The translations under genes were made by a program, and so were the position numbers. Below, piece after piece: positions 46,801-55,900 of a stretch of DNA of 64,000 nt. The stretch is from Metaphire vulgaris (lineage: Eukaryota > Annelida > Clitellata > Crassiclitellata > Megascolecidae): contig CM030851.1 of assembly GCA_018105865.1 (NCBI GenBank), positions 9,846,328-9,910,327 on the forward strand, in the 5' to 3' direction. Position 1 is the first letter of the stretch. Each line of letters starts with the position of its first letter. A model generated the notes under the pieces. It worked only from the letters and a program-made list of their open reading frames with translations, was not told the origin of the DNA and did not search any database.

Positions 46801-49800
46801 GCTTTTGCAAAGACAAACATTCTCAATGCAAGTAGATAACAAGTCTTCTAATAAGTGAGAAACAAATAAAGATATAATTCATATCCTCTCCCAGGAACTG
46901 CCTTCCACATATTATGTTGTGTTTGGCATTAAAATCACTTCTCAAGTCACTTAAGCTCAAAGGAAGAGCTTCAGTAAATAAGGCACTTTTCAATAAAACT
47001 CGTTAATTATTTTACTGCCAATTCACAACAGTCATGTGATGGCCCAAAGTTATAAATATGAAAACTCCATTAAAACAAAACAAATGATAAATCAAATAAT
47101 TTTAATAATCAGAAAGATTTCCATATTTCGACAAATAACGCATTGCTATGTATCTGCTCAAATTCAGCGGTCAGTGAAAAGTGAGAAATACCACAAACCT
47201 TTACATGGTCAAAATCGGATGCTACTATCATAGCAACAATAATTCTAGTGCTATTAAAATCGGCCGACGAATTGGCTGCAGGACCATGCTACAACAAAAA
47301 CAATACCACATTACCATACCAAGCTTATTTCTATCTTCCACTATTTGCCCAAAAGCCAGAATAAGACTAATGCAATTGGTAAGTCATTCGTGATCAATCA
47401 GTTATAACAGACAAAATCAAATTTTTTTAAAACTTTTAAAAACTTATTACATAAATAAACATTCTTAATTTTAAAAACACGCACAAACTTCATTTATTCC
47501 TATAAAATTTATCCAAACACTGTTATATCGGTGTGTGTGTATATATATATACACACACACGCGCGATTTTTAATTCCTGAAGGTGTTATAAAGAAAATAT
47601 ATAAATGCAAAAGCAACAAAACCTACATGCCACCTGTGTAAAGTGGTGGACTGGGTTTGAAAATTTTGGCTGACAGGAGACAAAAGGGTTCTGCCCTGAG
47701 CCACCCAGTCTAGTATCTGCTCCACTAAATATTTAATATAACAACATAATTCCATCTCACAAGCACCCTTTGTCGACTTTGTTCATCCAGTCCAGTTTAA
47801 AAGTCCCGTCTCAAACACAGCCTGGGGTCAATAATGTTCACCGTCTTTGGGGTCCACTTGCCATCGGGCAGTTGACAAACTGGTCAGTCTGTAACTGCTT
47901 GCTTGATTAATTGAGTAATCATCAATATACATGCTGTGTGACCACATTTGACATAATACAATAGACTGAACTCCATGAAATTATTTTTAAATGCTTGGAA
48001 AGGCTTACCAGATCAAATGGACTGACTACCAGAACAGCGCTTCCCCCGAGCGCCTGCACGTTGGCTGCCTTTTCTGAAAACGTGCAATTGCCTCTCTTGA
48101 CGGCAACAGCAGACGCGTTAAAAGATTGCCGAACCGTCGGCAAATCACAGAGCTCCTCGCTTTCACTTCCCACCAGATTGACGAGATTCAGTGACTTCTA
48201 CAAGACACACAAACAATTACAAATCAAATCCATCTAAACACATCCTGCATGGACAATGTAGTGTAAATCATTAGTGTAATTAGCATTGCTGCAACAAACA
48301 TTGACACATGTTTGTTTGTGCATGTAATGTTACAGAACACAATGGCCACGCCAATCTAAAATGAGTGCCCACAAACAAAATGCAAATAACAACTAACAAT
48401 ATCTAGATATAAATAAGTTACCGGTACTTTATGATCTATGAATAACTAATCACAATTAGGAAGGGTAAGGCAATTTAACGAGAATCTTGACATAAAAATG
48501 TCACTGAAAGGGCTCTTTTGTACTGATAAAAATCCAAATATCATTAGGTTTAAAACTGAGAGAGTCCACAGCAAAGCATTTCCTAGCACAGCAAATCGTA
48601 GAACTAGTCAAGTGCATAATGGTAAATTCAAATATCTTCAATCAAATGCAAGCAAATTATTGAAACTAGAAGGTTGAATAACCCTTTACCTGTTCATTTA
48701 TTTGTAACAGCAGCTACTGTTGTGCTGCTTTCCAAGGCGCTATAGAAATCCACAAGATTTTACTTTACTTTACTTTAACATAGTGTAAAATGGATGAGTA
48801 TTCTCAGTGCAAACGGGAAAAGGTATAATTCCAAATAACAGCAGAGATGCCATAAATATCAGTAAAACTTGCTTGTATGTTCAAACCTTAAAATTTTTTT
48901 AAATGTCAAGAAGTTTACATTTGGTTTCTTAAATGTCATTGACGGTGGTGTCAGTAATACATAACAAAATCCCATTACCCGGTTGTTTTAAGACAGCAGT
49001 TGTACTGTACTGAGCGTAGTACTGTGTGACAAACGCACAATGACGCAAAACAACAATACTGTCCAGCCACACTAAATAAAGCAGAAATAAAAAAGTCACT
49101 ATCACAATCTGCAGATAGTATTTAGGCAAAAAGTCAACTTACTGCATTATCTTCACTTTTTGGAAGCTCCTGGAAACGAGGATTGTATGTGATACAATAG
49201 GTTGATTTCTCTTCGGCATTCCTAACAGACACTATGCCATAAATTACATCGGCATCACCCTGAAAACAAAACACAGATATTTGTACTCAAATGGCTAATG
49301 GAGCCTCTTGGGGGCTGGGGCCCAGTGCAGATTCCCGGGTTCATGGCCACTGGCCTGTAGGTGACTAAGCCACTCATTAGTGGATGGCGGCCAGTCTTTT
49401 CCGCCAAACCTACATTTTACAATGTTGCCATTGCTGTGGATCTACTCCGTTGGTGTCCTGGCGTGTCTAGCGCAATACCAATCTTGCCATCTTCTCACCA
49501 AAAATGAAAGGCAATAACAGCTAAATAATGGCAGTATCCACGCAAGAACATTAAAACAATCATTACAAACACTAGACTCATGTCATATATATGTAATACT
49601 CCATAGTTACTTCATGACAGAGAAAACAAGCTCTGAATCATTTACAGTTTTCTTCAACCTAAGAAAGCCAAATCCCAACGCCGTCTAATTCAGAAACTTT
49701 TAAAATGAACACTGTCTAAAACATGGTTCATGAACATACTACACTTGTAATATATCTAAACAATTGTTACACTGCTATACTGTAACAGTTCACAGTTCAC

Positions 49801-51019
49801 TATTCAAGCATTTGTTCAAAGGCAGTGTCTAAGCAAGAATGAAAAGTATCCCAAGCCATGCCTGATACAAATAACATCGCTTCCACTTTAATATCTGAAA
49901 ATGACGATACAAACTCCAATAAGATATGCAACAGCCGTCTTCAGAGCTGTCTGACTGTGAGCTGAATCTTCTACAGAGGGTGATAAAAGCAGCTTGTCTC
50001 TGGTCTGTGACATTTTGATTGTGTTGTTACCCGTTAACTTTCCGACTTTATTTGTTCAAAGTTCGTGAAAAAACTAAATAAAAATGTTCTCTCTGCATAA
50101 ACCAGACTTTATTTGTTCAAAGTTCGTGAAAAAACTAAATAAAAATGTTCTCTCTGCATAAACCAGCTTGACCTAGTGTACCTTTGGCAGTACTCTGTAT
50201 CATGGAAGCGGTAACTGTCTCTGTGTTTGGACCCCAAATACCTGAATCTAAAATGTTCATTTCTCGGTTCTTGTTGCATCTGGTCTCAATTTTTTTACAT
50301 TTGTTATTCTCTCTTGCCAGCTAATTTTCAAGATTCTTCTGATATGGAATGACCTTTGAGCCTGTATTTGGTCTAGGTTTCTTCTTAGTAGTTCTTTTTG
50401 AAACTATCAGGCTCAATGTTATCCTTTGTGAAATATATTAACCTTCAAATCACTAGAACCGAGTACACTCAGCTACCATTGCATATAAACATAAAAGTAT
50501 TATTGTACAAGGTATACACAGATAATGATTGCAGCAAAGAGAAACAAAGGCAGATCGAAATTGCAAGCAGTACCTTTGCCAATTTGAACATGCTCTGGAT
50601 AAGTAAAAACATCAGCACTGACTAAATCGTGAATTTTGACACATGTGTGATATCCACCTTACTGCATGTGTGAGTGGGTATCGACCATGAAGAAAGAAGA
50701 CAAATTAAAACTGAACATGTTTGAAATGAGATTTTGCAAAAACCTTAGACAAACACAAAGCTGTTATAGACAGGATCACAGACAGAAAAATATCAATGCA
50801 TGGACACATTTGCAAAAAGAAAGATGAAAAACTAATAAAGTCAGAGATGATGGGAAGATCGGATGGTGTTCAAAAAAGAGGAAGACCAAAGAAAAATGGA
50901 TCGACGATATTCTTGAATGGACTGTACTTAACAACAACTACAATACAAATGGCCAACGAAAGGAAAGGGCCATTGACGAGCACTTCTTCACCATTGACTC
51001 CGACGGTCCCTATGGAGTG

Positions 51020-51087
<68 letters not shown>

Positions 51088-51338
51088 CGGCAGGTTAAGG
51101 TGTAAAACCTATCTGTTCTGAAAATTATACAGATTATACACACTAGCTATACGCCAAATCAAAACCATCATTAGAACTGAATTTTAGTTTGGTCTAATCC
51201 ACGTGTAGTTTTACCCGTTGATTATAAACCCCCATTGCATTCATATGTAGAACAGCTGAACATAATAATACATACGACTGCAGGATGTAGAAACACATTC
51301 AGCAACACTAATTTCAGCGAAACTATCACAGACTTCAT
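35436..51338 (-). CDS. SPPL2: Signal peptide peptidase-like 2 (SPPL2), complete 15-exon gene, 551 aa
   Basis: A GxGD-type intramembrane aspartyl protease that cleaves type II membrane protein stubs in endosomes/lysosomes and Golgi (family knowledge: SPPL2A/B). Exons 51338-51276, 49259-49143, 48197-48009, 47288-47199, 46174-46035, 45485-45322, 44359-44257, 43688-43575, 43180-43099, 42535-42461, 42097-42047, 37093-36994, 36477-36400, 36121-35967 and 35570-35436 join with consistent phase. In order: a hydrophobic signal peptide, a lumenal protease-associated domain with NxS/T sites (NASA, NCTF, NSSA, NSTR), then nine expected membrane segments carrying the catalytic VYDIFFVF (YD) and LGFGDIFVPG (GxGD) aspartates and QPALLYLVPC (PAL). 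The C-tail is short and Ser/Glu-rich. Length lies between human SPPL2A (520) and SPPL2B (592). I cannot say whether it is closer to 2A or 2B. No missing catalytic residue. Confidence 0.95.
35967..36121 (-). CDS. SPPL2: SPPL2 coding exon 14 (PAL motif)
   Basis: AYGLGLAITFVALVLMKKG then QPALLYLVPCTLL: the substrate-positioning PAL motif and last membrane segments. Donor CCG|GTAAGT. Confidence 0.97.
36400..36477 (-). CDS. SPPL2: SPPL2 coding exon 13
   Basis: GLLVAFCYGFDLQINSGGIY then FFVTSL: the LLxAYCxRFDxQ..S..Y segment. Donor TTG|GTAAGA. Confidence 0.96.
36994..37093 (-). CDS. SPPL2: SPPL2 coding exon 12 (catalytic GxGD)
   Basis: LPIVLMFPKM, then PYSLLGFGDIFVPG: the second catalytic Asp in LGFGD. 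Acceptor TTTTTTAG, donor CCCG|GTTTGT. Confidence 0.97.
37160..37290 (+). mobile_element. CR1-like LINE 3' end remnant
   Basis: Reads RLKTHLFGHSFNSM at the end of a broken frame, then a short tail AATAGTGCTATATAAATC and ACTAACTAACTAAC. The same R.KxHLF..SF ending and GCACTATATAAATA tail occur in the larger fragment at 55800-56301. Confidence 0.65.
37484..37682. repeat. Tandem array of GGCCTTGGCCTCGG units, array 1
   Basis: About 200 bp of GGCCTTGG/CCTCGG hexamers mixed with a GATACAAGTCCTCGG spacer. It is open in several frames on both strands (EAKAKA-, PRPRPR- and LALAS-like repeats), which is a property of the array and not evidence of a gene. In SPPL2 intron 11. Confidence 0.9.
38137..38375 (+). 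pseudogene. BED zinc finger fragment (ZBED/hAT transposase-like)
   Basis: Reads KWSVKCKQCREIISE, then GTSSGFKKHLDIKHETGK: W..KCxxC...GTSSxFxxHLxxKH is the BED-type DNA-binding finger of hAT transposases and ZBED proteins. The frame stays open only to about 38463 and no catalytic or dimerisation region follows, so it is a relic, or a captured exon less likely. Opposite strand to SPPL2, in intron 11. Confidence 0.7.
38928..39088. repeat. Tandem array of GGCCTTGGCCTCGGACCTGCT units, array 2
   Basis: Same units and orientation as array 1, 1.3 kb away. The edge sequence ACTCCAAGTCTG next to array 2 is the inverse complement of CAGACTTGGAGT next to array 1. Confidence 0.9.
39639..41967 (-). mobile_element. 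Tc1/mariner-like transposon, 2.3 kb, degenerate
   Basis: Ends TTAGGGTGGTCCTCAAA and TTTGAGGACCACCTAA are inverted repeats set in TA-rich flanks, consistent with TA target duplication. Subterminal AAGTGCTTTT also recurs inverted (39680 and 41915). It contains transposase remains on the minus strand and lies in SPPL2 intron 11. Confidence 0.85.
40130..41044 (-). pseudogene. Tc1-like transposase remnant
   Basis: The N-terminal part (41044-40751) has a helix-turn-helix typical of Tc1: VLIKKGYSSRNIAAKVGCNQ, then GRPRKSATR (an AT-hook-like GRPR motif). Further along on the same strand come DYNAPCLREKIV, W..NHGV, PAQSPDLDTIEN and EHLVKLVHSMPHR, the DDE-domain C-part (usually DNAPCH...W.AQSPDLNPIENLW). 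At least two stops and frame changes interrupt it. Confidence 0.85.
41968..42030. repeat. (TA)n dinucleotide run
   Basis: About 60 bp of TA directly beside the Tc1-like element and 17 bp from the exon 11 donor. Other TA runs lie at 43783-43828, 45947-45993, 59320-59337 and 61318-61366. Confidence 0.95.
42047..42097 (-). CDS. SPPL2: SPPL2 coding exon 11
   Basis: DGSSVMVDIATGREVLQ (17 codons), the S(I/V)MVE.ATG loop of the family. Acceptor ATTCATAG, donor CAG|GTGAAA; both ends phase 0. The following intron carries a Tc1-like element that begins within ~80 bp. Confidence 0.93.
42461..42535 (-). CDS. SPPL2: SPPL2 coding exon 10 (catalytic YD)
   Basis: ICSIFLILLFVYDIFFVFIT then PLFTK: carries the first catalytic Asp in VYDIFFVF. 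Donor AAG|GTAAAA. Confidence 0.97.
42746..43015 (+). repeat. tRNA-derived SINE
   Basis: Starts like a tRNA: GTTAGCAGAGTGGTAACAAC (A-box), then CGCAGGTTCAACATCC (B-box), followed by a ~190-bp body ending GCTCGGGAAGGACTTTGACT. In an SPPL2 intron. Confidence 0.7.
43099..43180 (-). CDS. SPPL2: SPPL2 coding exon 9
   Basis: SYAWVLQDILGVAFCLKMLK then KVRLPSLK: the WAWxLQDxLGIAFC hallmark. Donor AAG|GTTAGC. Confidence 0.97.
43228..43482. repeat. (CAA/CAG)n and (CAA)n(AAT)n microsatellites
   Basis: CAACAACAGCAGCAACAGC at 43228-43275 and CAACAAC followed by AATAAT at 43430-43480, in an SPPL2 intron. Confidence 0.95.
43575..43688 (-). CDS. SPPL2: SPPL2 coding exon 8
   Basis: IPQNRIYYFRTRPEVCK, then LVLLGLCLAIGIWWLIER: fourth membrane segment, equal to the LxFLSGLCIAVAVVWAVFR helix. 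Confidence 0.93.
44257..44359 (-). CDS. SPPL2: SPPL2 coding exon 7
   Basis: IYVIIVLFALASSCAL..., the third membrane segment, then KTFVPSITVCR (matching ..P(Y/F)GxC.. of the family). Acceptor TTCAACAG, donor AG|GTAAAG. Confidence 0.93.
44411..44640 (+). repeat. tRNA-derived SINE-like repeat
   Basis: GGTGGAGTAATGGTAGGGTT (A-box-like), then GTGGGTCTGAATCCGACTC (B-box-like), then GGTGGACAAGTAGTTCACC. Related to 18530-18700. Confidence 0.65.
44861..44928. mobile_element. Minimal palindromic MITE (GGGGGCTGCCCATTAATTA ends), 68 bp
   Basis: Two ~27-bp near-perfect inverted arms (GGGGGCTGYCCATTAATTA) with only ~14 bp between them. The arm word also starts the repeats at 10143 and 32567, so this is the most reduced member of that family. 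Confidence 0.75.
45097..45275. mobile_element. pogo/Tigger-type MITE, 179 bp
   Basis: Inverted ends CAGTAGAACCTCGTTATATC and GATATAACGAGGTTCTACTG flanked by TA on each side, the signature of Tigger/pogo-like non-autonomous elements. In an SPPL2 intron. Confidence 0.92.
45322..45485 (-). CDS. SPPL2: SPPL2 coding exon 6
   Basis: Cytosolic acidic loop (WHDDEEESKGE), then IIVFVVIIMCAMLLGLYFLY, the second membrane helix (VFVV..CCxMLxLLYFFY in the family). Donor CTGA|GTATGT. Confidence 0.95.
46035..46174 (-). CDS. SPPL2: SPPL2 coding exon 5 (first membrane segment)
   Basis: DLGENVSVRFYAPK, then LLFIWLTAIFTVTLGSYWSG: the first transmembrane helix ending in the conserved GGYWSG. Donor ACT|GTTAGT chosen because its phase joins exon 6. 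Confidence 0.94.
46404..46715 (+). repeat. tRNA-derived SINE
   Basis: TAGTAGTGGTCAGCACACTG (A-box) and ATGGTTCAACTCCCGGCC (B-box) followed by a ~220-bp body with GTGTTAACTTGGTGG and its tandem echo GTGTTAACTCGGTGG. Confidence 0.75.
47199..47288 (-). CDS. SPPL2: SPPL2 coding exon 4 (PA domain end)
   Basis: HGPAANSSADF, then IIVAMIVASDFDHVK: corresponds to the ILIAFISYKDF end of the PA domain. 90 bp, both ends phase 0; acceptor TTGTAG, donor AAG|GTTTGT. The match is weaker than for other exons, but the phase and position fit. Confidence 0.85.
48009..48197 (-). CDS. SPPL2: SPPL2 coding exon 3 (PA domain)
   Basis: KSLNLVNLVGSESEELCDLP, then AVKRGNCTFSEKA and GGSAVLVVSPFDL: the protease-associated domain core (RGxCxFxEKA..A..GG). 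Donor CTG|GTAAGC. Confidence 0.95.
48678..48827. mobile_element. piggyBac-type MITE interrupted by a retroelement 3' end
   Basis: TAACCCTTTACCTGTTCATT ... GGGAAAAGGTATA matches 28804-28883, but after TTTGTAACA about 70 bp are inserted (GCTTTCCAAGGCGCTATAGA then ACTTTACTTTACTTTAACA), a typical LINE/SINE 3' end with a TTTAC-repeat tail. Confidence 0.7.
49143..49259 (-). CDS. SPPL2: SPPL2 coding exon 2
   Basis: GDADVIYGIVSVRN, then YCITYNPRFQELP: equals the YGIV..YCIFYNPYWTALP N-terminal lumenal stretch of the family. Acceptor TTTCAG, donor GCA|GTAAGT. Confidence 0.93.
49295..49520 (+). repeat. Dispersed repeat (GGTGACTAAGCCACTCAT family), copy 1
   Basis: Shares GTGRCTAAGCCAYTCAT, GGCGGMC, TTCCGCCA and AATGTTGCCATTGCT with the copy at 58455-58640. 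Possibly a SINE: CCCGGGTTCATGGCC resembles a B-box. Confidence 0.65.
50044..50165. repeat. Perfect 61-bp tandem duplication
   Basis: Two identical 61-bp units starting GACTTTATTTGTTCAAAGTT at 50044 and again at 50105. Perfect identity means a recent event or an assembly duplication. Confidence 0.93.
50690..51086 (+). mobile_element. LINE 3' end with (GAT)n tail, plus strand
   Basis: Reads ISMHGHICKKKDEKLIKSEM, then GVQKRGRPKKN and MANERKGPLTS..MECDDD, ending in a (GAT)n run (51019-51086). The same C-terminal text and tail occur in reverse at 55140-55420, showing that the GAT run is the element's own 3' tail. Confidence 0.82.
51276..51338 (-). CDS. SPPL2: SPPL2 coding exon 1 (signal peptide)
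   Basis: MKSVIVSLKLVLLNVFLHPAV: a basic residue then a hydrophobic core, a good signal peptide. Donor GTC|GTATGT, phase 0, matches the next exon. The start is chosen because it is the only ATG giving such a peptide in phase. Confidence 0.8.
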
Positions 51339-52821
51339 TTTCACTTTCAAGTTGACGTCCTCAAGAAAACATTAGTATTTTACGATTATCGTATGATTTA
51401 CGAAAAAATCCTTGAAAATATTTAAAATCACGCTTTTATCTAAATGCAAATAATCGAGAAAATCTCCATTTATTGCTCATACAACCACAGAGTGTTGCCT
51501 GTAATCAAAGTCTATGGTAATACGCACGAATGATGAGATCATGAGAGTTTAGAGCTAGCAATGCCACGAATAAGCAAGATTGTGTAATTTAAAGTCGCTT
51601 TCAGCCTTTCGCACAGGACAGACCCTGCTGACATCAGAATTACAAGATAGAATCCATCGCCGATGGTTATTGATGACGCTAATGATAATGGCATTTTAAA
51701 GCAAGCCGATAACTGTGACACGCAGCATATTAGGGCCGAGATAGAACTTCTTATAACCAGGACTGTCCAGGACATCATCGTCTTGGCCAATATTACGATT
51801 ATGTTCCGCCTATCTGACTTACCTCTCCGTCTGGCTCTAATTCTGATTGGATTTGGTGCACCATCGGTCGATGCCCTATGAATTATGATAGTGACGACAT
51901 AGAAGTTGAATGATTGAAACTCTATTTTCAAATAGCCTCAATATTGTGATTGTTAGATGGTCTAATGTAAAAGACAGAGTAATTGATCTTCAATTTAGTC
52001 TTTAAATGTTATTGTGGTAACTTGTTTATTTAGTAGGCCTATCCCAAATCATGCCCAAGGTAAAAAACACTAATGAAAATTACTAGTGTAGCAAAGACAG
52101 TATAACCAAAGAATATTATTATCCAGAATATGTTATTGAGCTGTCAGTTTATCTGTGATCAGAGGTAAAATATCTCCGATACAAAAATTTAGTCCCCATC
52201 TAAAATTTGCACTCTAGGTTTGCATGGTAAGCCTCAAACAATTAAAGTGACTGCTCCAGTGGCTTAGTTGGACGTTTTGATTGATTTTTAATTTAATTAC
52301 AAGAATAATGTAATAATTTCAAGGGCTTTATGAGGAAGTCACTTTCACAATCTTCTCCATACTTCGTGTACTGAAGTTGAGGTGACATGATGTTTTTCTC
52401 ACCAGCAATGTCTAGCATGCTTACTTCAGCAATTTACGCATCTGAAATTATAAGTCTAGGCCTAAAAATAATACACAACCATAAAAAGACCATTTTGGGC
52501 CATAATTTGCTATTTTTGAACAAACTGTACGTGATATCCAAAAACTATTGTAATTTTTGAAATCAGCATACGTGAAAACTGAAAACATAAAGAACAGTTA
52601 CAGTTCTTCAAACATCAAAACTGTGCAGCATAGTGTTATTAAAACATATTTGCATTTGCAATAAGCAGTAGCTTCAGTCTGAGGGAGAAATTGGTTAGAA
52701 AAGATATGTGCACATAGACTAGAGAATTAGAGACTTTTAAGAAAGTTCCAATCAGCACCATGACAAGATGACTTTTTATGTTGTTGACTATCTGCTGACA
52801 CTGAAGACATGTGTGCACAGA
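51339..52821. other. Intergenic region between SPPL2 and IKK
   Basis: About 1.5 kb. Bases 51339-51900 form the likely SPPL2 promoter/5' flank and contain overlapping open frames on both strands (51539-51931 minus, 51663-51881 plus) that resemble no family. The rest would hold the IKK 3' UTR. A minus-strand AATAAA lies at about 52025-52030. No other gene is supported. Confidence 0.5.
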
Positions 52822-52912
52822 CTATGGAAATTGGAGAAAGCTCCAGTCAAAATCAGATGACCTTCTGTGCTTCTGACTCCTGATTGACATCATACTTACA
52901 AGTTCATCAAGC
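52822..52912 (-). CDS. IKK: IKK last exon: NEMO-binding domain and stop
   Basis: LDELVSMMSIRSQKHRRSSD then FDWSFLQFP and stop. DFDWSFLQ is the NEMO-binding hexapeptide region with both key aromatic positions (W and a conservative F for the second W). Acceptor TTGTAG. Confidence 0.93.
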
Positions 52913-55900
52913 CTACAATCAAAAACACACCAAATCTTAGTGCAAGGAATGTGTGACAAATGGAACAGTTGGGATGAAAAGGCAATACCAGTTGAAACAA
53001 TAAATGGAATCAAAAGTTAACTAGGAAAACTGTGTAATAAAAATTCATAAATGTTGAAAGCAATTATGGTGGTTTTCACACAGGCTAATTTAGCCTCATA
53101 AACCACTTGAAAATCATGTTATTATTCTAATAATTTTAAATAAGTGAGGTATTAGTACTGTACTAACCATTTATAAAGTAAATAAGTAAGTAAGCCAACA
53201 AAATTTATAATGCACTATACAAACACTCAGCACAGAGCACACAGCTTATTCGCAAACACTCAATTTACGTTAAATCCATAATCAAGACACAGAAGGTTTT
53301 TTTAGATCGCCATACATGGTGCAATAATAAAATCAATTGATTGCACATAAAATACAAGGTATGCTTCAAAATAATCAATAAGACGTAAATTTTAACTTAC
53401 CTATGCCGAACTTCTGTGCTTTCTTCTTGAAGGATGATTGAATCTGACGTGCCATGATTTGCTAAGCATGACTCTCCATTAAATGGATTGGTGGACATAG
53501 AAACATTCGACCTAGTTTTTACAATCTAAAGCAAATTTCAAAATACTACTTTAAAATGCTGAAAATATAATTTAAATAAACTCAACAGTACAGTGGTTCC
53601 CAAACTTTCAATCAATAACTCCCTGATTTTCCCAAGGCTCCCCGTGTCAAATTTGAACAAATGCACCTTGCAAAATAGCACTTTTTGGGTACTACCGGTA
53701 ATTGGTACTAAAAGTCCTAAAAGTCTTGATAAGTAAAAAATGGAGAATTACGATTAATTTGTAATAATTCTCGGTTCCCCCAAAAAGGAAGCTGTGGCTC
53801 CCTGAGGGGACATGGCTCACACTTTGGGAACCACTGCATTAGTAAAACAAATTTTTGTATAGGCAGGCACAGTTTACTTGGAATATGCTAAGAAATAATT
53901 AAATCACCATCAAAATTTCAAATCAGGGCAAAGACAAAAGCGGCACATTAGCTGGATAATTTCTACTTTCAGATACAAGCATTACTGTGTAGCAATTTAA
54001 ATATAATAAAATAGCATAACTGAATTTTAAGTGGCACAATAAGATCAGGCCTGTGTTAGAGCCACTGTTATATGTAACACCGTTGGGAACCAATTATATC
54101 CATAGATGACAGGCAGATAACACGATTAACTGAAAATTAATGAGGCTTGAAGTCCTTAATTAGCAGAGACAGTTTTATCTGTGTATGCATGTGTGTGTGT
54201 GTGTAAGGGCGTGTGCTTGTTGATGAATGTCAGATGCAGGTATTTAATTTGTGCAATAACTGATCACAGTCATTGCCATCTTATAAAATAGAGGCACCTA
54301 TTTGTGACATTATGGAAATTAAAGGCAATGTACCTAAATAGAAACGATTAGCAAGGCATTGACTGGCCTGGCAGGCCAGGTTGTGGCCCACAGGTCAATT
54401 GTTCAACATCCCCAATTTAAGGAAAGAGCAAAGACTGAAAAAGACTAGAAGTTGTCCAGAACAATAACCATAACATGATGCTCACAGACATATGATGTAG
54501 AACTATTCTATTTATAAAAAAACCATACATGAACAACTAAATACTATCTTCAATACAAACTCATAACATAAGTGTGGCCATGTCATGATACATTCATGTG
54601 TTGCCAGTAGAACCAAGAATAAATGCAGCTGAGCTAATAATAGACTCAAAACAGTTCAATTTAAATAAAATAATCTATAAAACACCACTTAATTATCAGC
54701 AGCAATTTAATATGACTCAATTTCTAAGAAAAACTTCAATAGAGCTTTACCTGACTGGAGACTATTGACAGCAGTTTCCATATTTCTTCTTGACGCTGCT
54801 TCTGTAACATAAATACAGTCTCTTTGATTCGAGACACGTCTTTGTGACGCTTATTTGCGGCTTCCTTTAGATTCTGCATCTCCATTCTGTAACTCAGTAT
54901 TTTGCTGTAAAACAGTCAATAATAAACAGCAATAATTATAGTCTAAAAGAAGCAGAACTATCAACAAAATAGCCGTAAAGGACCAACCCAATAGTGTGAC
55001 ACCACGTTTGTTTGTTATATGACGCTACAAATACTTGAAAATACCATGGCTAGTGTGCCAAATTAAGTGACTTCTAAACACTGGAGTCTTGCAAAAATCA
55101 CATATACACTGATTGACACACAAATGTTTTCAAAGTACTCATCGTCGTCATCATCGTCGTCATCGTCATCATCATCATCATCATCATCATCACACTCCAT
55201 AGACAGGACCGTTGAAGCCAGCAATGTAGAAGTGCTCATCCATGGCCCTTTCCTTTCTTTGGCCATGTGTATCACAGTTTGGGTGTCAAGTCCAGTCCAT
55301 TCCATTCAATCATATCTTTCTCTTTGGTCACCTTCTTTTTTGTATACCATCCGATCTTCCCATCATCACTCTTTTTATTAGTCTTTCATCTTTCATTCTG
55401 CAAATGTGTCCAAATATTGATATATATTCTTCTGTCTTTGATCTTGTCCATAACAGTCTTTGTTCATCGCAGGTTTTTGTGAATGGTATAATTGCTAATC
55501 ATATTTTTATAACTTTCAAAGCACTATCCAAACGAAATCTAAAAGTTATTTGCATTTTCATTTGTAACATTTAAAAGAGGCACTAACCTGAGATTCATGT
55601 AGAGGTCTTTCGTCAGTTGGTCCGATTCCCGTATACAGTCTTGTACACAGTCAACCATTTCTTTTGTCTTTGATGCTTTGTGCCTCTGACCTACAAGAAA
55701 AAAAATAACAGATCAAAATGTCTGTACAATCCTGACACATCTCAGCAAATTAACAAATTACTCAACATCTTCAATTTTCTTGAACACACCATTAACCACA
55801 GAGCATAACATTACTACACATTGGTAGTCGCCGCCAGGCTAATCTACCGCCAGGATCGTCGGGTGAGCATAACACCTCTTATGAGAGACAGACTCCACTG

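Noticed and set aside
47811..47895. Possible extra SPPL2 exon (KWTPKTVNIID-like minus-strand text)
   Set aside because: Exons 3 and 4 already join in phase across it, and it matches nothing in the family.
51539..51931. 130-aa minus-strand frame between SPPL2 and IKK
   Set aside because: No recognisable domain, overlapped by an open frame on the plus strand, and no splice partner found. Treated as 5' flank of SPPL2.
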